Positions 7,836 through 16,862 of a stretch of 20,640 nucleotides of DNA are shown piece by piece. The stretch spans positions 1,023 to 21,662 of the forward strand of contig LT649532.1 of NCBI GenBank assembly GCA_900128395.1, in the 5' to 3' direction. The position numbers and the translations under genes are program-made. Every line of letters starts with the position of its first letter. Position 1 is the stretch's first letter. This DNA comes from Stramenopiles sp. TOSAG23-2. Its lineage: Eukaryota; Sar. The notes below the pieces were generated by a model. It made no database searches. It was not told the origin of the DNA and worked only from the letters and a program-made list of their open reading frames with translations.

Positions 7836-7981
7836 AATTTTTACTGGACCCGGGGATTGGAAAATTTTCGGTACAAATAATTTTTTAGCCTACTTAAAGA
7901 TGTTACTCCGGGTACCTGCTGAGCATATACTACTGCGGATATTGTACCGAAAATGGTCCAATCGCCGGGTCTGTAAAAATT
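7836..7981. mobile_element. MITE-like element with about 40-bp terminal inverted repeats
   Basis: The left end 7836-7875 (aatttttactggacccgggg…ttttcggtacaa) and the right end 7942-7981 are near-perfect reverse complements. They share acccgg-gattgga and ttttcggtacaa with a few mismatches and one indel. The interior is about 66 bp with no coding capacity. A TA lies just outside the acccgg core on both sides (tTAc…gTAa), which would fit a TA target site duplication as in Tc1/mariner-type MITEs, though the outer aattttta is itself part of the repeat. No transposase is visible in the window. It sits in the divergent promoter region. Confidence 0.7.
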
Positions 7982-8303
7982 AATCGGGATATTTCATAAA
8001 AAACAATATAGGTATACTAACAACAACTGCTTACCTATAATACCAGCTTACCTAGAGAGCTATACAGTAGCTTACCTGGCTTAGACGACTACGTATCCTA
8101 AGGTAGCTACTATAGTACACTTAAAATTAATAAAGTAAGAGTGGTAATGTGCTATAATACTATAATACGAAATATTATTACATAAAAAAATATATATATG
8201 TTCCGAAGTAGAGAGACGTCAATAAAACAATAGCCCATCCCTTCAGATTTTACACGAAACTAAAGAAGGAAAAGAAGAGAAGTATATATACAACATAACA
8301 AGC

Positions 8304-9731
8304 ATGAATGGTGGATTTGGCGGCCGTTCCAAACCACAACGTATTGCACAACGCCCAAAAGCATTAATATGTTACATTTGTGGAAGACAATATGGGACAA
8401 ATAGTTTAAAAATTCATTTAAAAAGTTGTATTAAAATATGGGAAGAGCGAGAAATGTTAAAGCCAAAACGTGACAGAAAACCGGTTCCAAAAGCGCCGGC
8501 TACTATTGAGCAAGCTTTGAATGGAAGGAAGAAAAAGAGTAGTAGTCGTGGTGGTGGAAAGGGTATGTCAGCAAAAGCAATGCAAGAACAAAACGAAGCT
8601 GCTTTTAATGCATTTAATTCAAACTCCTTAGATGCATGTCCACACTGTGGTAGAACCTTTTTAGCCGAACGTCTTGAAAAGCATTTGCTAAGTTGTAAAC
8701 CAGGAAACATTATGGGGAAAAAATTGAAAGCTGGTTCTGGCCTTGCTGGTGGAAACTTAGGTGGATTAACACAAACAAAAGAACGTGAAGAATTTCGCCC
8801 CCATACCACGTCCCCAAGAAATAATTTTAACAGTAATATTAATAATAACAGTGTAAAAAAAAATAAAAATCAAAGAAAAAAAAAAAATAATAATGATGAT
8901 GATAATAATAAACCATGGAGGAGAAGAAAAGGTACTACTAATAATAGCAACAATGCTTTTATGCAAAATACTCAACAACCATCACATAATAGTCCAAAAA
9001 TCACTATTGTTGATAATAATTCTAAGATTAGTTATGATAATAATATTAAGAAGTTTCAAAGTGTCTCACAAGGTTCTGAAATATCACCAGTTGATTTAGA
9101 ATGGAATATCATAAATAATGCTACTACTAATAATAATGGCAATAGTAATACTAGAAATGCAGCAAATATGGAAGATAAATGGGAACGGGCAATTGATTTG
9201 AAAACCAATCGCCCATATTATTTTAATACACGAACTGGTAAACGACGTTGGACAAAACCTAGTGATAGTAGTAGCCGCAGTAGCACAAACGAAGATGATA
9301 ATGATAGTAGTATTATTAATAATAAAAAACGTAATGGTAAAGGAAGTCGAGCTGGATCAATCTGGGGTAATGAAGATGAAAAAAGCATGGATAGTTTTTT
9401 TGAAAAACATAATTTCAATCAAAATGGAAATAGTACACCACGCACAAAAAATGGAACACAATCACCAATTGATAATAGTAGCTATAATGATAATAACAAT
9501 AACAATAATAAAAGTATGAACGATAATAATAAAGGAAGTATCCGAGAACGATCTAAGTCATATAGACAACGTGTGAAAGCAACAGCGGAACAAAGTAATT
9601 TAGAAAATCGTGTGGAGGAATTAGAATCAAAATTAGCATTTGCATTAGATGAAATCTCACGTTTGAATAAAGTTGTGCAAAAATTTCAAACTGCATTTAG
9701 TAATTTAAATAACGTTTCGCCTAGAAGCTGA
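8304..9731 (+). CDS. ZC2HC1-type zinc finger protein with a WW domain
   Basis: 475 residues. Two C2HC fingers of the ZC2HC1/FAM164 type lie in the N-terminal third: C23-x2-C26-x11-H38-x3-C42 and C112-x2-C115-x11-H127-x3-C131, both with the family's CGRxF/Y core. A basic linker (RKPVPKAPATIEQALNGRKK) lies between them. Residues about 155-290 are Asn/Lys-rich and probably disordered, encoded by AAT/AAC runs. A WW domain follows at about 291-319 (W293, YYFNTRTGKRRW, W316, P319), which would bind proline-rich partners. The C-terminus (about 430-467) is a coiled coil (LENRVEELESKLAFALDEIS). ZC2HC1 fingers are known in several protist and animal proteins, some linked to cilia; the WW fusion is not one I recognise from human FAM164. 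Single exon, TGA stop. Confidence 0.88.
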   Translation: MNGGFGGRSKPQRIAQRPKALICYICGRQYGTNSLKIHLKSCIKIWEEREMLKPKRDRKPVPKAPATIEQALNGRKKKSSSRGGGKGMSAKAMQEQNEAAFNAFNSNSLDACPHCGRTFLAERLEKHLLSCKPGNIMGKKLKAGSGLAGGNLGGLTQTKEREEFRPHTTSPRNNFNSNINNNSVKKNKNQRKKKNNNDDDNNKPWRRRKGTTNNSNNAFMQNTQQPSHNSPKITIVDNNSKISYDNNIKKFQSVSQGSEISPVDLEWNIINNATTNNNGNSNTRNAANMEDKWERAIDLKTNRPYYFNTRTGKRRWTKPSDSSSRSSTNEDDNDSSIINNKKRNGKGSRAGSIWGNEDEKSMDSFFEKHNFNQNGNSTPRTKNGTQSPIDNSSYNDNNNNNNKSMNDNNKGSIRERSKSYRQRVKATAEQSNLENRVEELESKLAFALDEISRLNKVVQKFQTAFSNLNNVSPRS

Positions 9732-10557
9732 GGAAGAGAAAGTGATAGAAGATAGAAAGATAATGCTGTATATAATAGCTAGCCGCCTAGCTATATATAT
9801 GGCCATGTGTAGCACTTTTTTACTGTAAAATGTAGTAAAATACATATAGAACTCTACGTGAATTTAAAAATAGTTTTAAGTCGTCGTCAGAATGTCAAAA
9901 TAATATCCATATATACACCTTATAACCAAAAAGAATCTTTTTTGCTAATATATGATATTAACTTGCCTGGCTAGCTAGCTATATGATTGTACAACAGCCC
10001 AGACAGTTCCAATACTATTTACTCTTTTGTAACATTTGTCATCTCTGTCGTCTAGTCGCATAGCTAGAGCTAGCTCTAGTCGTCTAGCACTGGGAGTACT
10101 ATATTTGCGCTAGTCTACGCACCTATACGCTCCGATGCTCCGATTTACTGTACAGGTAGATTATACCTGGTAATGAGGTAGCTAGTGAATTTGCTCGTTA
10201 AGGTTTCCTGAGTAGTCGTCTCTATACTGTTGACTGTTGTAGGTGGAGTATAGATAGAGCTACATGTACTAGACTACACACTATTACGAGATCTAGTCTA
10301 CCACGACACGACGGTTATTATTACAAGTATTCCGGCGGGTATTATTGCACTTGGTTTTATTATCGATACTACAGGATGTATTATTAGAATTATATATATA
10401 ATAATTTTTTTTTTTTGAAAAGCACAAAACAACATATTATTATTCTAATTATTACAAATGAAATAAATGCAAATGATATATAAATTTCAATGTTTTTAAG
10501 CTAAGGATAATATTTAGTTTTTGGCTGTGGATAATATATATATATATAAAAACGAAA
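9732..10557. other. Intergenic region rich in CTAG palindromes
   Basis: 826 bp before the giant gene. Several CTAGCTAG-type palindromes occur (about 9776-9796, 9966-9983, 10060-10080), with a less AT-rich stretch at 10020-10330 full of CTAG and GTCTAC words. An open frame at about 10255-10390 contains a hydrophobic run (ITSIPAGIIALGFIIDTTG), but it has no start codon and lies in low-complexity sequence. No tRNA found. Confidence 0.45.
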
Positions 10558-13500
10558 ATGGAAAATAATAATAATACCAATAATTTTGTGGATATATCCT
10601 CGGAGACGGAGCAGAAAAAAGCATTTATTGATGAAAAGCAACAAGTATTGAAGGAAAAACGAATTGAAAAGAAACAAAAACAGAAAGAGAAACGCGTTGC
10701 TATCATGGATGAATTTGAAGAGGATGATGAAAGTGGCAGTAATTTCAACAATGAGATAGATCATATCACTGATGGGGTTACTAACGAATCTTTATCGTAT
10801 GGTGACAATATTGACTCGTTAGCTTACTTTGATTTAACGGAAGTCAACAACAATACCAGTAACGATGATTTGCATGAATTATTAGAAATGATGCAAGAGG
10901 AATTAATTGCAGTTTGCGATAATACACAACAACAAGATAAGTTTGAAGACTTTGACTTAACAGAAATAGACCCAGATCAAGTCAGTACCGAGGAGCTGTT
11001 GGAAATACTAGAGGAAACGCAATTGAAATTAAAAAAGTTGCACAACAACATTCATGATGATAAAAACAATACCAAATTGTTGACAGATAATGACCACAAC
11101 CACAATAACAGTATTGATTTATCAAAAGAAACAACTAGTATGGCAGAATATTTAGAAAAAGAGAAATTTAATAATCAAAACGCTTTTGGTAAAAGAAATC
11201 AAAGGTTGCCATCCACAACCGACAAGAATAATGAAGGTAAAAACATAGCATCTTCATCAGAAGAAAAACGTTTAACGACATTGAAAGTACCAAGAGCAGA
11301 GGATTGGATGGAATATTATATCGATGGAAAATTGCAAGTCTTACTAAACCAAAAGCACATCAATCCAGCGCAATATATAATCAAACTAAATGTCATATCA
11401 TGCCATAATTTAAGGACAAGTGACATTACATCCGTTTCACAACCCTTCGTTACTATCATTGCCCCCGATATGGATAAATATGAAAATCAATATAAATTTA
11501 CAACATATCAAACATCTAGAAAAAAACGAACGTTAAATCCGATTTTCAATGAAACTTTTTATTTGCCATTGTTCCAAGGTGATGTCGAAGCCATCTTGGC
11601 AATCGAGAAAAAAAAAAGACCATACAATAGAAAAGAAAAAGAAAGATGTGGTTTGCAAATCTATGTAAAAAACCATGACGATGAAATGGGGGATCATGAA
11701 TCATTAGGAGATTGTATGCTATGGTTTTCAGAAATGGATTTACTACCGATTCAATTGGATGAAAAGCCAACCAAAATAACGATACGATTAAGTGGTAAAG
11801 GTTCTGATGATGAAAACAATAACAATCATAATCAAACAGGCTTATTAGATGTAAAATCAGGCTGGAGTGATGGTCAAAAATCACCTGTAAATAATAAGAA
11901 TATATCGAACATAACCGTCGAAGCATGTATATGTCCAACCCTGACATCGTTATGGGAAATTGAAAAAAGAGATCAAGAGGAAATACAGGAACGTTTACAA
12001 TTGAGAGAGGAAAAACGTATACGTGATGAGGAAGCAAGATTAATGAAAGAACAAGAGGAAAAAGAGGAGATAAATCGACAAAAATTACAAGCCATTGATG
12101 AGGCAAAAATGAAAGATAGACAACGGAGCGATAACCCAAGTAGAGATAGAGGTTTAAGTGCTGAGGACATTGCAACCGTTAAAGATTTAGTGAAAGGAAT
12201 CTTGTCAAAAAACGAGGTAAAGAATCATAAGAATGACCAAGTTGACCGCCATGGAAGTAAATTCCGTGCATATTTATCACTTGCAAAACTTGCAAGGGCA
12301 ACAAATACGTTAAGAACATTAGTTGGTCGGCAAATGTATGGTGCAGGTTTATCGATGGCTTTAGCAGATTTAGCGCATAAAATGGAACGCATGCGTTGCG
12401 CCGCAGCAGCGCTATTGGCATCGTTAGGACATGATAGCCATGCACGCAACATTAGACTTTTGAAGGCCCATTCTGGCTTTCAAATTGACGACATACACGT
12501 CTTTTGGGTTCCTGAAAGTCTTCGAGATGCATATTTAGATGCGGGATCGCGTTTAAAAGCAGAAGCATCGCAACGAGAACGAGACGGTAGACGAAAATTA
12601 GAACAACCAAAATGGTGGCCACCAAGTGAGAAAGGGTTTGTGACATTTTTGCGAACAAAATTAAGTCGTGCATTGGCCAAAAACGTTGGTACCCTTGATA
12701 ATAAAACGTTTTGTGACCATACGGGTGAAGCAAGTCCAGTACAACTTATTTGCTTCCCTCCTAGTAAGCCATATGAAAAGAAAATTTCGAAAAAAGGAAA
12801 AGGAATGGCATGGTTTCTATCCGTATTGCAGGAGCAAGCCAAAAATGGCAACATGTTTTCACTTTTGAATGATTTAAAATCGGATGAAAAACATGTTGGC
12901 CCTAGTGTTGAAGATTTTGAAGCTGTTTTGAGTCAATACGAGTTTAGGCAAAGCATTGATGATTATGATTTTCAACGTTTTATATCTATATTTACAATAC
13001 AGATAGAAGCTAGCAATGGTAATGTGTTGGTAGTGGTTAATTTAGAAGAGATGAAACGTGCGTTGGCTGTAGATAAAAACACCTCAATGGCATCACATGT
13101 AGATACCAATGCTGGGGCTAATATTGTCAACAAAACTATGGAATTATTGCAAGGCTTAGCACACGGCGGCGCGACTGTGAATGTAAATGAATTTACGAAA
13201 GAAGGTCTTGACCGTGTGTATAATATGATAGATTTAAATGACGATGATACGATCGATACGAAGGAATTGTTGCTTGTGTTACAAAGTTTCGTAAACAACA
13301 ATAATAAGTTTAATGAAATTGAAGAGGCCGCATTGATAAATCATTTTGATATGTCTAGGACAGGAAAGATAAATCGTGAAAGGTTTGAAGATAAAATAAT
13401 AAATTTTGAGAAATTCGATGGAAATATAGATGAAAATAATTTATTTCAAAAATTAGCAGATGGAGACACGGCTGATATTGATGCAGGAATCATGAAATGG

Positions 13501-15933
13501 ATGCCTGACCCACAAATATATTTATTAGGTATACGCATACCCACACAACAGCCGCAAGGAGGCACTGAAGATGATAATGCTTATCTTCGGGATAGAAATG
13601 GTCGTGCTGTTTCTTCGCAAGCTGCGATTTTAGGGGAGAGTGAACCTAATGATGGTGGTGCTACTGCAAAAGAAATTGCTGATATTGCAAGGTTGCGAAA
13701 ATTATTTCAACGACTTGATTTTGATAAAGTTGGATCTGTAACGTTAGATGTTTTACAAAATGATGAAGTATTTCTTGAATTATTTGGAAGGAGAAATACC
13801 ACATCGTTGGTAATTCATTTTAAAAAATCAACCCCAGGCAATTTTGACGACATGTCATCAAAGAGAAAAGATTACAGATCCACAGCAATTACGTGGGAAC
13901 AATTTTTAGATTACAGACGATTTTTGTTGTTTACAGAGAAATTGCGAAAACAAAAGGAGGAAGAAGAAAACTTTAAAAATCGGCCGGTACAATTATTTGT
14001 TATCAAACCTAAAGACGGCATGCCACGCTTTAAAGAATCGATTGCTCAAACGCAGGAAGAAACATTTATCAACAGCAATGCGGAAAAAATTAAGTTTCCA
14101 ACCACGTATGTAAGTTGCAAAGTACATGGAGAGCCAAAAACTCAATGTTTACGTTTTGATGTAAGTTTACGCCCATCTGATGGCTCGCTTTATCGATTGA
14201 GGCTTCCAATGCGTACAATTATTGATGCCAGGAATGACGATGATGAAGATGAAATACAACTTGTACAGAAAAAATACACCTTGGAAGATATTTTTACGTT
14301 GGAAAAAGACATTGTTGAGCCATTTCTTCAGAAAATGATTCTGCCAAAGTTTCACGTCCATAAAGGTGATGATACGATAAAATTAAAAGACACCATTTGC
14401 GACGTAACTACAACTTGGTGCAACAAAAATGGATATTATTTACTTCGACAAATACGGAAAGGTAAGGGAATTGCTCTTGTTTTGAAAATGAAAGAGCCTG
14501 ATATGATCGCAATTCGTGGATTATCAATTGCCCAAGAATTATACAAGCAACGACGTTTGCCTGAGTTATGGTCTGTACTTCAAGAAACAACCCATCATAT
14601 CATTCGCTCATGCCCTACAAGTGCAGCAAGAACAATCATGGAAACAAAAGCATTAGATCAGTTAATATCTGGATACAAAAAAGCAAAAGCTATGCATGTA
14701 AAAAGCATTAAAATACAACAAAAAGATAAGCAAGTAGCGAAGGAGGCAAAAGCAATTTTTGCAATGCGTGATAGTATACGCACGTTTAGAAAATCTTTTA
14801 TTAATGCAATTGAAGCGGGGCACAAAAGACGCGTAGGCATTGAACAAAATGCCGAAGCCATAAGAGTAGAATCTGCGCCTACTTATGTCGAACGCAAGAC
14901 AAAACGAAAGATAAGAGACCAAAAGCGTTTATGTCGAATTGTTACCGGAAATCGTGCTAGGATTAAAAGAACTGCCACCACTCGATTGGATCATTTGCAA
15001 TCTGTTGCGAAAATAAGAGACGAGACTTTACAAGCACACCGAAAACGGCAAATGGACATCGAGAAACAACGCCAGAAAGATAACTTTCTGATCAAACAGC
15101 AACAACGTATTGAAAAGGCTAGAGCTGAACAAGCTAGAGCAAAAGAGGAGCGCCAATGGATGCTTCAAGAAAGGCGTTTGAAGCAAAAACAAGAGAAGAT
15201 GCTAAGAAAAGAGAAAGTTAAATTGGAGGAAGACCGAAAACAAAAAAATATGCTTGCTGGCAAAGCACGCATTGAGAAGCGCCAAGCACATTTGTTGGCA
15301 TTAGCTAATGCTGATAGTGACCAAGATGATACTAATCATAATACTTGGCACGGCAATTCGATTGCTAAAGCTAAAGCTACATTCAATCATGAGCAATTAT
15401 TGAAATTTGGTGAAAAAATTGCAATTCGTCGTAAGGCACTTGGTGTTAATAACGATGCTCGCATGACCAATGCACAACGTTATGGGTACTCTGATAGAGA
15501 AAATAGAAATAACGATACGGATGGAGTAGACAATGGAGTAGATAATTTTGATTATGGGGAGGAATTAGAAGATACGATGATAGAAGAAAATAACAATGAA
15601 GCTGGGGAAGAGTCTAACGTTTCTACTGGTAATAATACAAGTAGACTACAGCTACAACCACAACAAGCTATAAACAAGGAAGAATTACAACGAGTAGAAA
15701 AAGAAAGACGTAGACAAGCAAATTTAGCAAGATTTAATATGGATATGCTTAACCAAGAACAAGAAGAAGAATATAAGGACACCAAAATAGAAAAGGGAAG
15801 GGAAATACATGAAGGTGAGGTAAATGATGAGGAGATACAAAGAATTGAAAAAGAAAAGAGAAAACAAGCAAATTTAGCACGGTTTAATAGAGATATGCAG
15901 ACAATGGGTGATAATCTACAAGATTATTACTAA
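10558..15933 (+). CDS. Giant C2-domain, EF-hand, coiled-coil protein (1791 aa)
   Basis: A single exon of 1791 codons. The N-terminal 260 residues are acidic, Asn-rich and probably disordered. A C2 domain spans about 269-411 (YIIKLNVISCHNLRTSD … LNPIFNETFYLPLF … SLGDCMLWFSEMDL). A charged coiled coil follows at about 464-525. An unrecognised globular region (about 560-860) is followed by EF-hands: a canonical loop DLNDDDTIDTKE at 892-903, and weaker ones at about 931 (DMSRTGKINRE) and 1054 (DFDKVGSVTLD). A further unrecognised region runs from about 1130 to 1420. A strongly basic coiled coil (about 1490-1585) precedes an acidic linker and two 26-residue repeats (about 1705-1730 and 1755-1780, each with VEKE/IEKE … RRQANLARFN-like core). 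C2 plus EF-hand suggests calcium-dependent membrane or cytoskeletal association; this is inference. I do not recognise the full architecture. The last 17 codons and stop overlap a duplicated segment. Confidence 0.9.
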   Translation: MENNNNTNNFVDISSETEQKKAFIDEKQQVLKEKRIEKKQKQKEKRVAIMDEFEEDDESGSNFNNEIDHITDGVTNESLSYGDNIDSLAYFDLTEVNNNTSNDDLHELLEMMQEELIAVCDNTQQQDKFEDFDLTEIDPDQVSTEELLEILEETQLKLKKLHNNIHDDKNNTKLLTDNDHNHNNSIDLSKETTSMAEYLEKEKFNNQNAFGKRNQRLPSTTDKNNEGKNIASSSEEKRLTTLKVPRAEDWMEYYIDGKLQVLLNQKHINPAQYIIKLNVISCHNLRTSDITSVSQPFVTIIAPDMDKYENQYKFTTYQTSRKKRTLNPIFNETFYLPLFQGDVEAILAIEKKKRPYNRKEKERCGLQIYVKNHDDEMGDHESLGDCMLWFSEMDLLPIQLDEKPTKITIRLSGKGSDDENNNNHNQTGLLDVKSGWSDGQKSPVNNKNISNITVEACICPTLTSLWEIEKRDQEEIQERLQLREEKRIRDEEARLMKEQEEKEEINRQKLQAIDEAKMKDRQRSDNPSRDRGLSAEDIATVKDLVKGILSKNEVKNHKNDQVDRHGSKFRAYLSLAKLARATNTLRTLVGRQMYGAGLSMALADLAHKMERMRCAAAALLASLGHDSHARNIRLLKAHSGFQIDDIHVFWVPESLRDAYLDAGSRLKAEASQRERDGRRKLEQPKWWPPSEKGFVTFLRTKLSRALAKNVGTLDNKTFCDHTGEASPVQLICFPPSKPYEKKISKKGKGMAWFLSVLQEQAKNGNMFSLLNDLKSDEKHVGPSVEDFEAVLSQYEFRQSIDDYDFQRFISIFTIQIEASNGNVLVVVNLEEMKRALAVDKNTSMASHVDTNAGANIVNKTMELLQGLAHGGATVNVNEFTKEGLDRVYNMIDLNDDDTIDTKELLLVLQSFVNNNNKFNEIEEAALINHFDMSRTGKINRERFEDKIINFEKFDGNIDENNLFQKLADGDTADIDAGIMKWMPDPQIYLLGIRIPTQQPQGGTEDDNAYLRDRNGRAVSSQAAILGESEPNDGGATAKEIADIARLRKLFQRLDFDKVGSVTLDVLQNDEVFLELFGRRNTTSLVIHFKKSTPGNFDDMSSKRKDYRSTAITWEQFLDYRRFLLFTEKLRKQKEEEENFKNRPVQLFVIKPKDGMPRFKESIAQTQEETFINSNAEKIKFPTTYVSCKVHGEPKTQCLRFDVSLRPSDGSLYRLRLPMRTIIDARNDDDEDEIQLVQKKYTLEDIFTLEKDIVEPFLQKMILPKFHVHKGDDTIKLKDTICDVTTTWCNKNGYYLLRQIRKGKGIALVLKMKEPDMIAIRGLSIAQELYKQRRLPELWSVLQETTHHIIRSCPTSAARTIMETKALDQLISGYKKAKAMHVKSIKIQQKDKQVAKEAKAIFAMRDSIRTFRKSFINAIEAGHKRRVGIEQNAEAIRVESAPTYVERKTKRKIRDQKRLCRIVTGNRARIKRTATTRLDHLQSVAKIRDETLQAHRKRQMDIEKQRQKDNFLIKQQQRIEKARAEQARAKEERQWMLQERRLKQKQEKMLRKEKVKLEEDRKQKNMLAGKARIEKRQAHLLALANADSDQDDTNHNTWHGNSIAKAKATFNHEQLLKFGEKIAIRRKALGVNNDARMTNAQRYGYSDRENRNNDTDGVDNGVDNFDYGEELEDTMIEENNNEAGEESNVSTGNNTSRLQLQPQQAINKEELQRVEKERRRQANLARFNMDMLNQEQEEEYKDTKIEKGREIHEGEVNDEEIQRIEKEKRKQANLARFNRDMQTMGDNLQDYY

Positions 15934-16036
15934 AAAACTGTATATATACTATCATAAATAATATACATCATACATCATTATGAGATATGCAGACAATGGG
16001 TGATAATCTACAAGATTATTACTAAAAAACTGTATA
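15890..16036. repeat. 55-bp direct repeat of the giant gene's 3' end
   Basis: 15890-15944 and 15982-16036 are identical (gagatatgcagacaatgggt … actaaaaaactgtata), separated by 37 bp. The first copy holds the last codons and TAA of the giant gene; the second is a downstream non-coding duplicate. Confidence 0.95.
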
Positions 16037-16757
16037 AATATTTCTAGTATACAACTACTCCGTATAATTAAAAAATAAAAATAAACATGTAAATATGATG
16101 GGAATGTGTGAAAATGCATGAAATGAAATTTATTTGTGATGGATTACTTAAATAGATGTACAACTTCACCAGTGGTGTGTCATTTCACTTTCTGTTGATC
16201 AAAAAAAATATTCTTTATACGTATAAAATCACCATCATGCCCTTTATAAAAATGCTCAATTCCCAGAGTGCGTTTATGCCATCGTTCTTGGATTAAAAAT
16301 AAAAATGTTACAAATTTTCCAAAAATTCATGATTTTTTGCAAGATCTAGGAATTATAATGCACGAGATTTGATAGTAAAATATGTGTAATTTATACTTAT
16401 TAGTATACTAAATATTTATTTATCAACTGAAGGTCTCTCTCTCAGAAAAACCGGGTCATCATATAAAAGAAATTTATATATAAATATATGAGTGTAAGAG
16501 AATTAATATATATAATGAGTAAGAGAGAAATATTATACCATTATAGTAAGAGAGAAATAATATTTGATATATGAAATTATAATATATCATATATATATCA
16601 TTATCATATGATACTTCGTAATAATTTCATAATTATCGTGTGTATCATTACTAAGGCATTTTAATTGCAAATGTTAAAAATGCTGTATGCCCTCTAGTAT
16701 TTGAAAATGGTCTTGCCCGAATAATTGTTTTTGTTCCACTTGAATGACTTGATGCTA
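15934..16757. other. Convergent intergenic region with a possible coding remnant
   Basis: Lies between the convergent giant and Trm61 genes. It contains the 55-bp duplicate of the giant gene's end, the first copy of the Trm61 end duplication (16649-16755), and a cluster of gagtaagaga-type words at 16490-16555. A 48-codon minus-strand remnant is listed separately. The same word in the other orientation recurs in the repeats at 20.0-20.5 kb. Confidence 0.5.
16180..16326 (-). pseudogene. Possible coding remnant, about 48 codons, unrecognised
   Basis: Open between TGA codons at 16327-16329 and 16180-16182 on the minus strand. The peptide (FLIQERWHKRTLGIEHFYKG, then HDGDFIRIKNIFF) looks like real protein rather than translated AT-rich noise, but has no ATG. 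A tract attttaatccaag just before the RWHK part could be a splice acceptor, making this a last exon whose partners are lost or unseen. No homologue recognised. Confidence 0.25.
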
Positions 16758-16862
16758 CTAAGGCATTTTAATTGCAAATGTTAAAAATGCTGTATGCCCT
16801 CTAGTATTTGAAAATGGTCTTGCCCGAATAATTGTTTTTGTTCCACTTGAATGACTTGATGC
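16649..16862. repeat. Perfect 107-bp tandem duplication at the Trm61 3' end
   Basis: 16649-16755 and 16756-16862 are identical and abut with no spacer. The inner copy (16756-16862) supplies the last 34 codons and TAG of Trm61; the outer copy lies beyond the stop and repeats that coding sequence as untranslated DNA. Confidence 0.97.

Larger units (their letters stand above)
7580..8303. other. Divergent promoter region with a MITE-like element
   Basis: Between the minus-strand coiled-coil gene and the plus-strand zinc-finger gene. It contains two CT-rich tracts (7607-7636, 7677-7698), a 146-bp inverted-repeat element (7836-7981), and three gcttacct octamers (8029, 8046, 8070), whose reverse complement AGGTAAGC is a consensus splice donor. 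No gene is supported. Confidence 0.55.

Noticed and set aside
10255-10390. Open frame with hydrophobic ITSIPAGIIALGFII stretch, resembling a small membrane protein
   Set aside because: No ATG in frame, runs into poly-T/AT sequence, and lies in a CTAG-rich low-complexity spacer.
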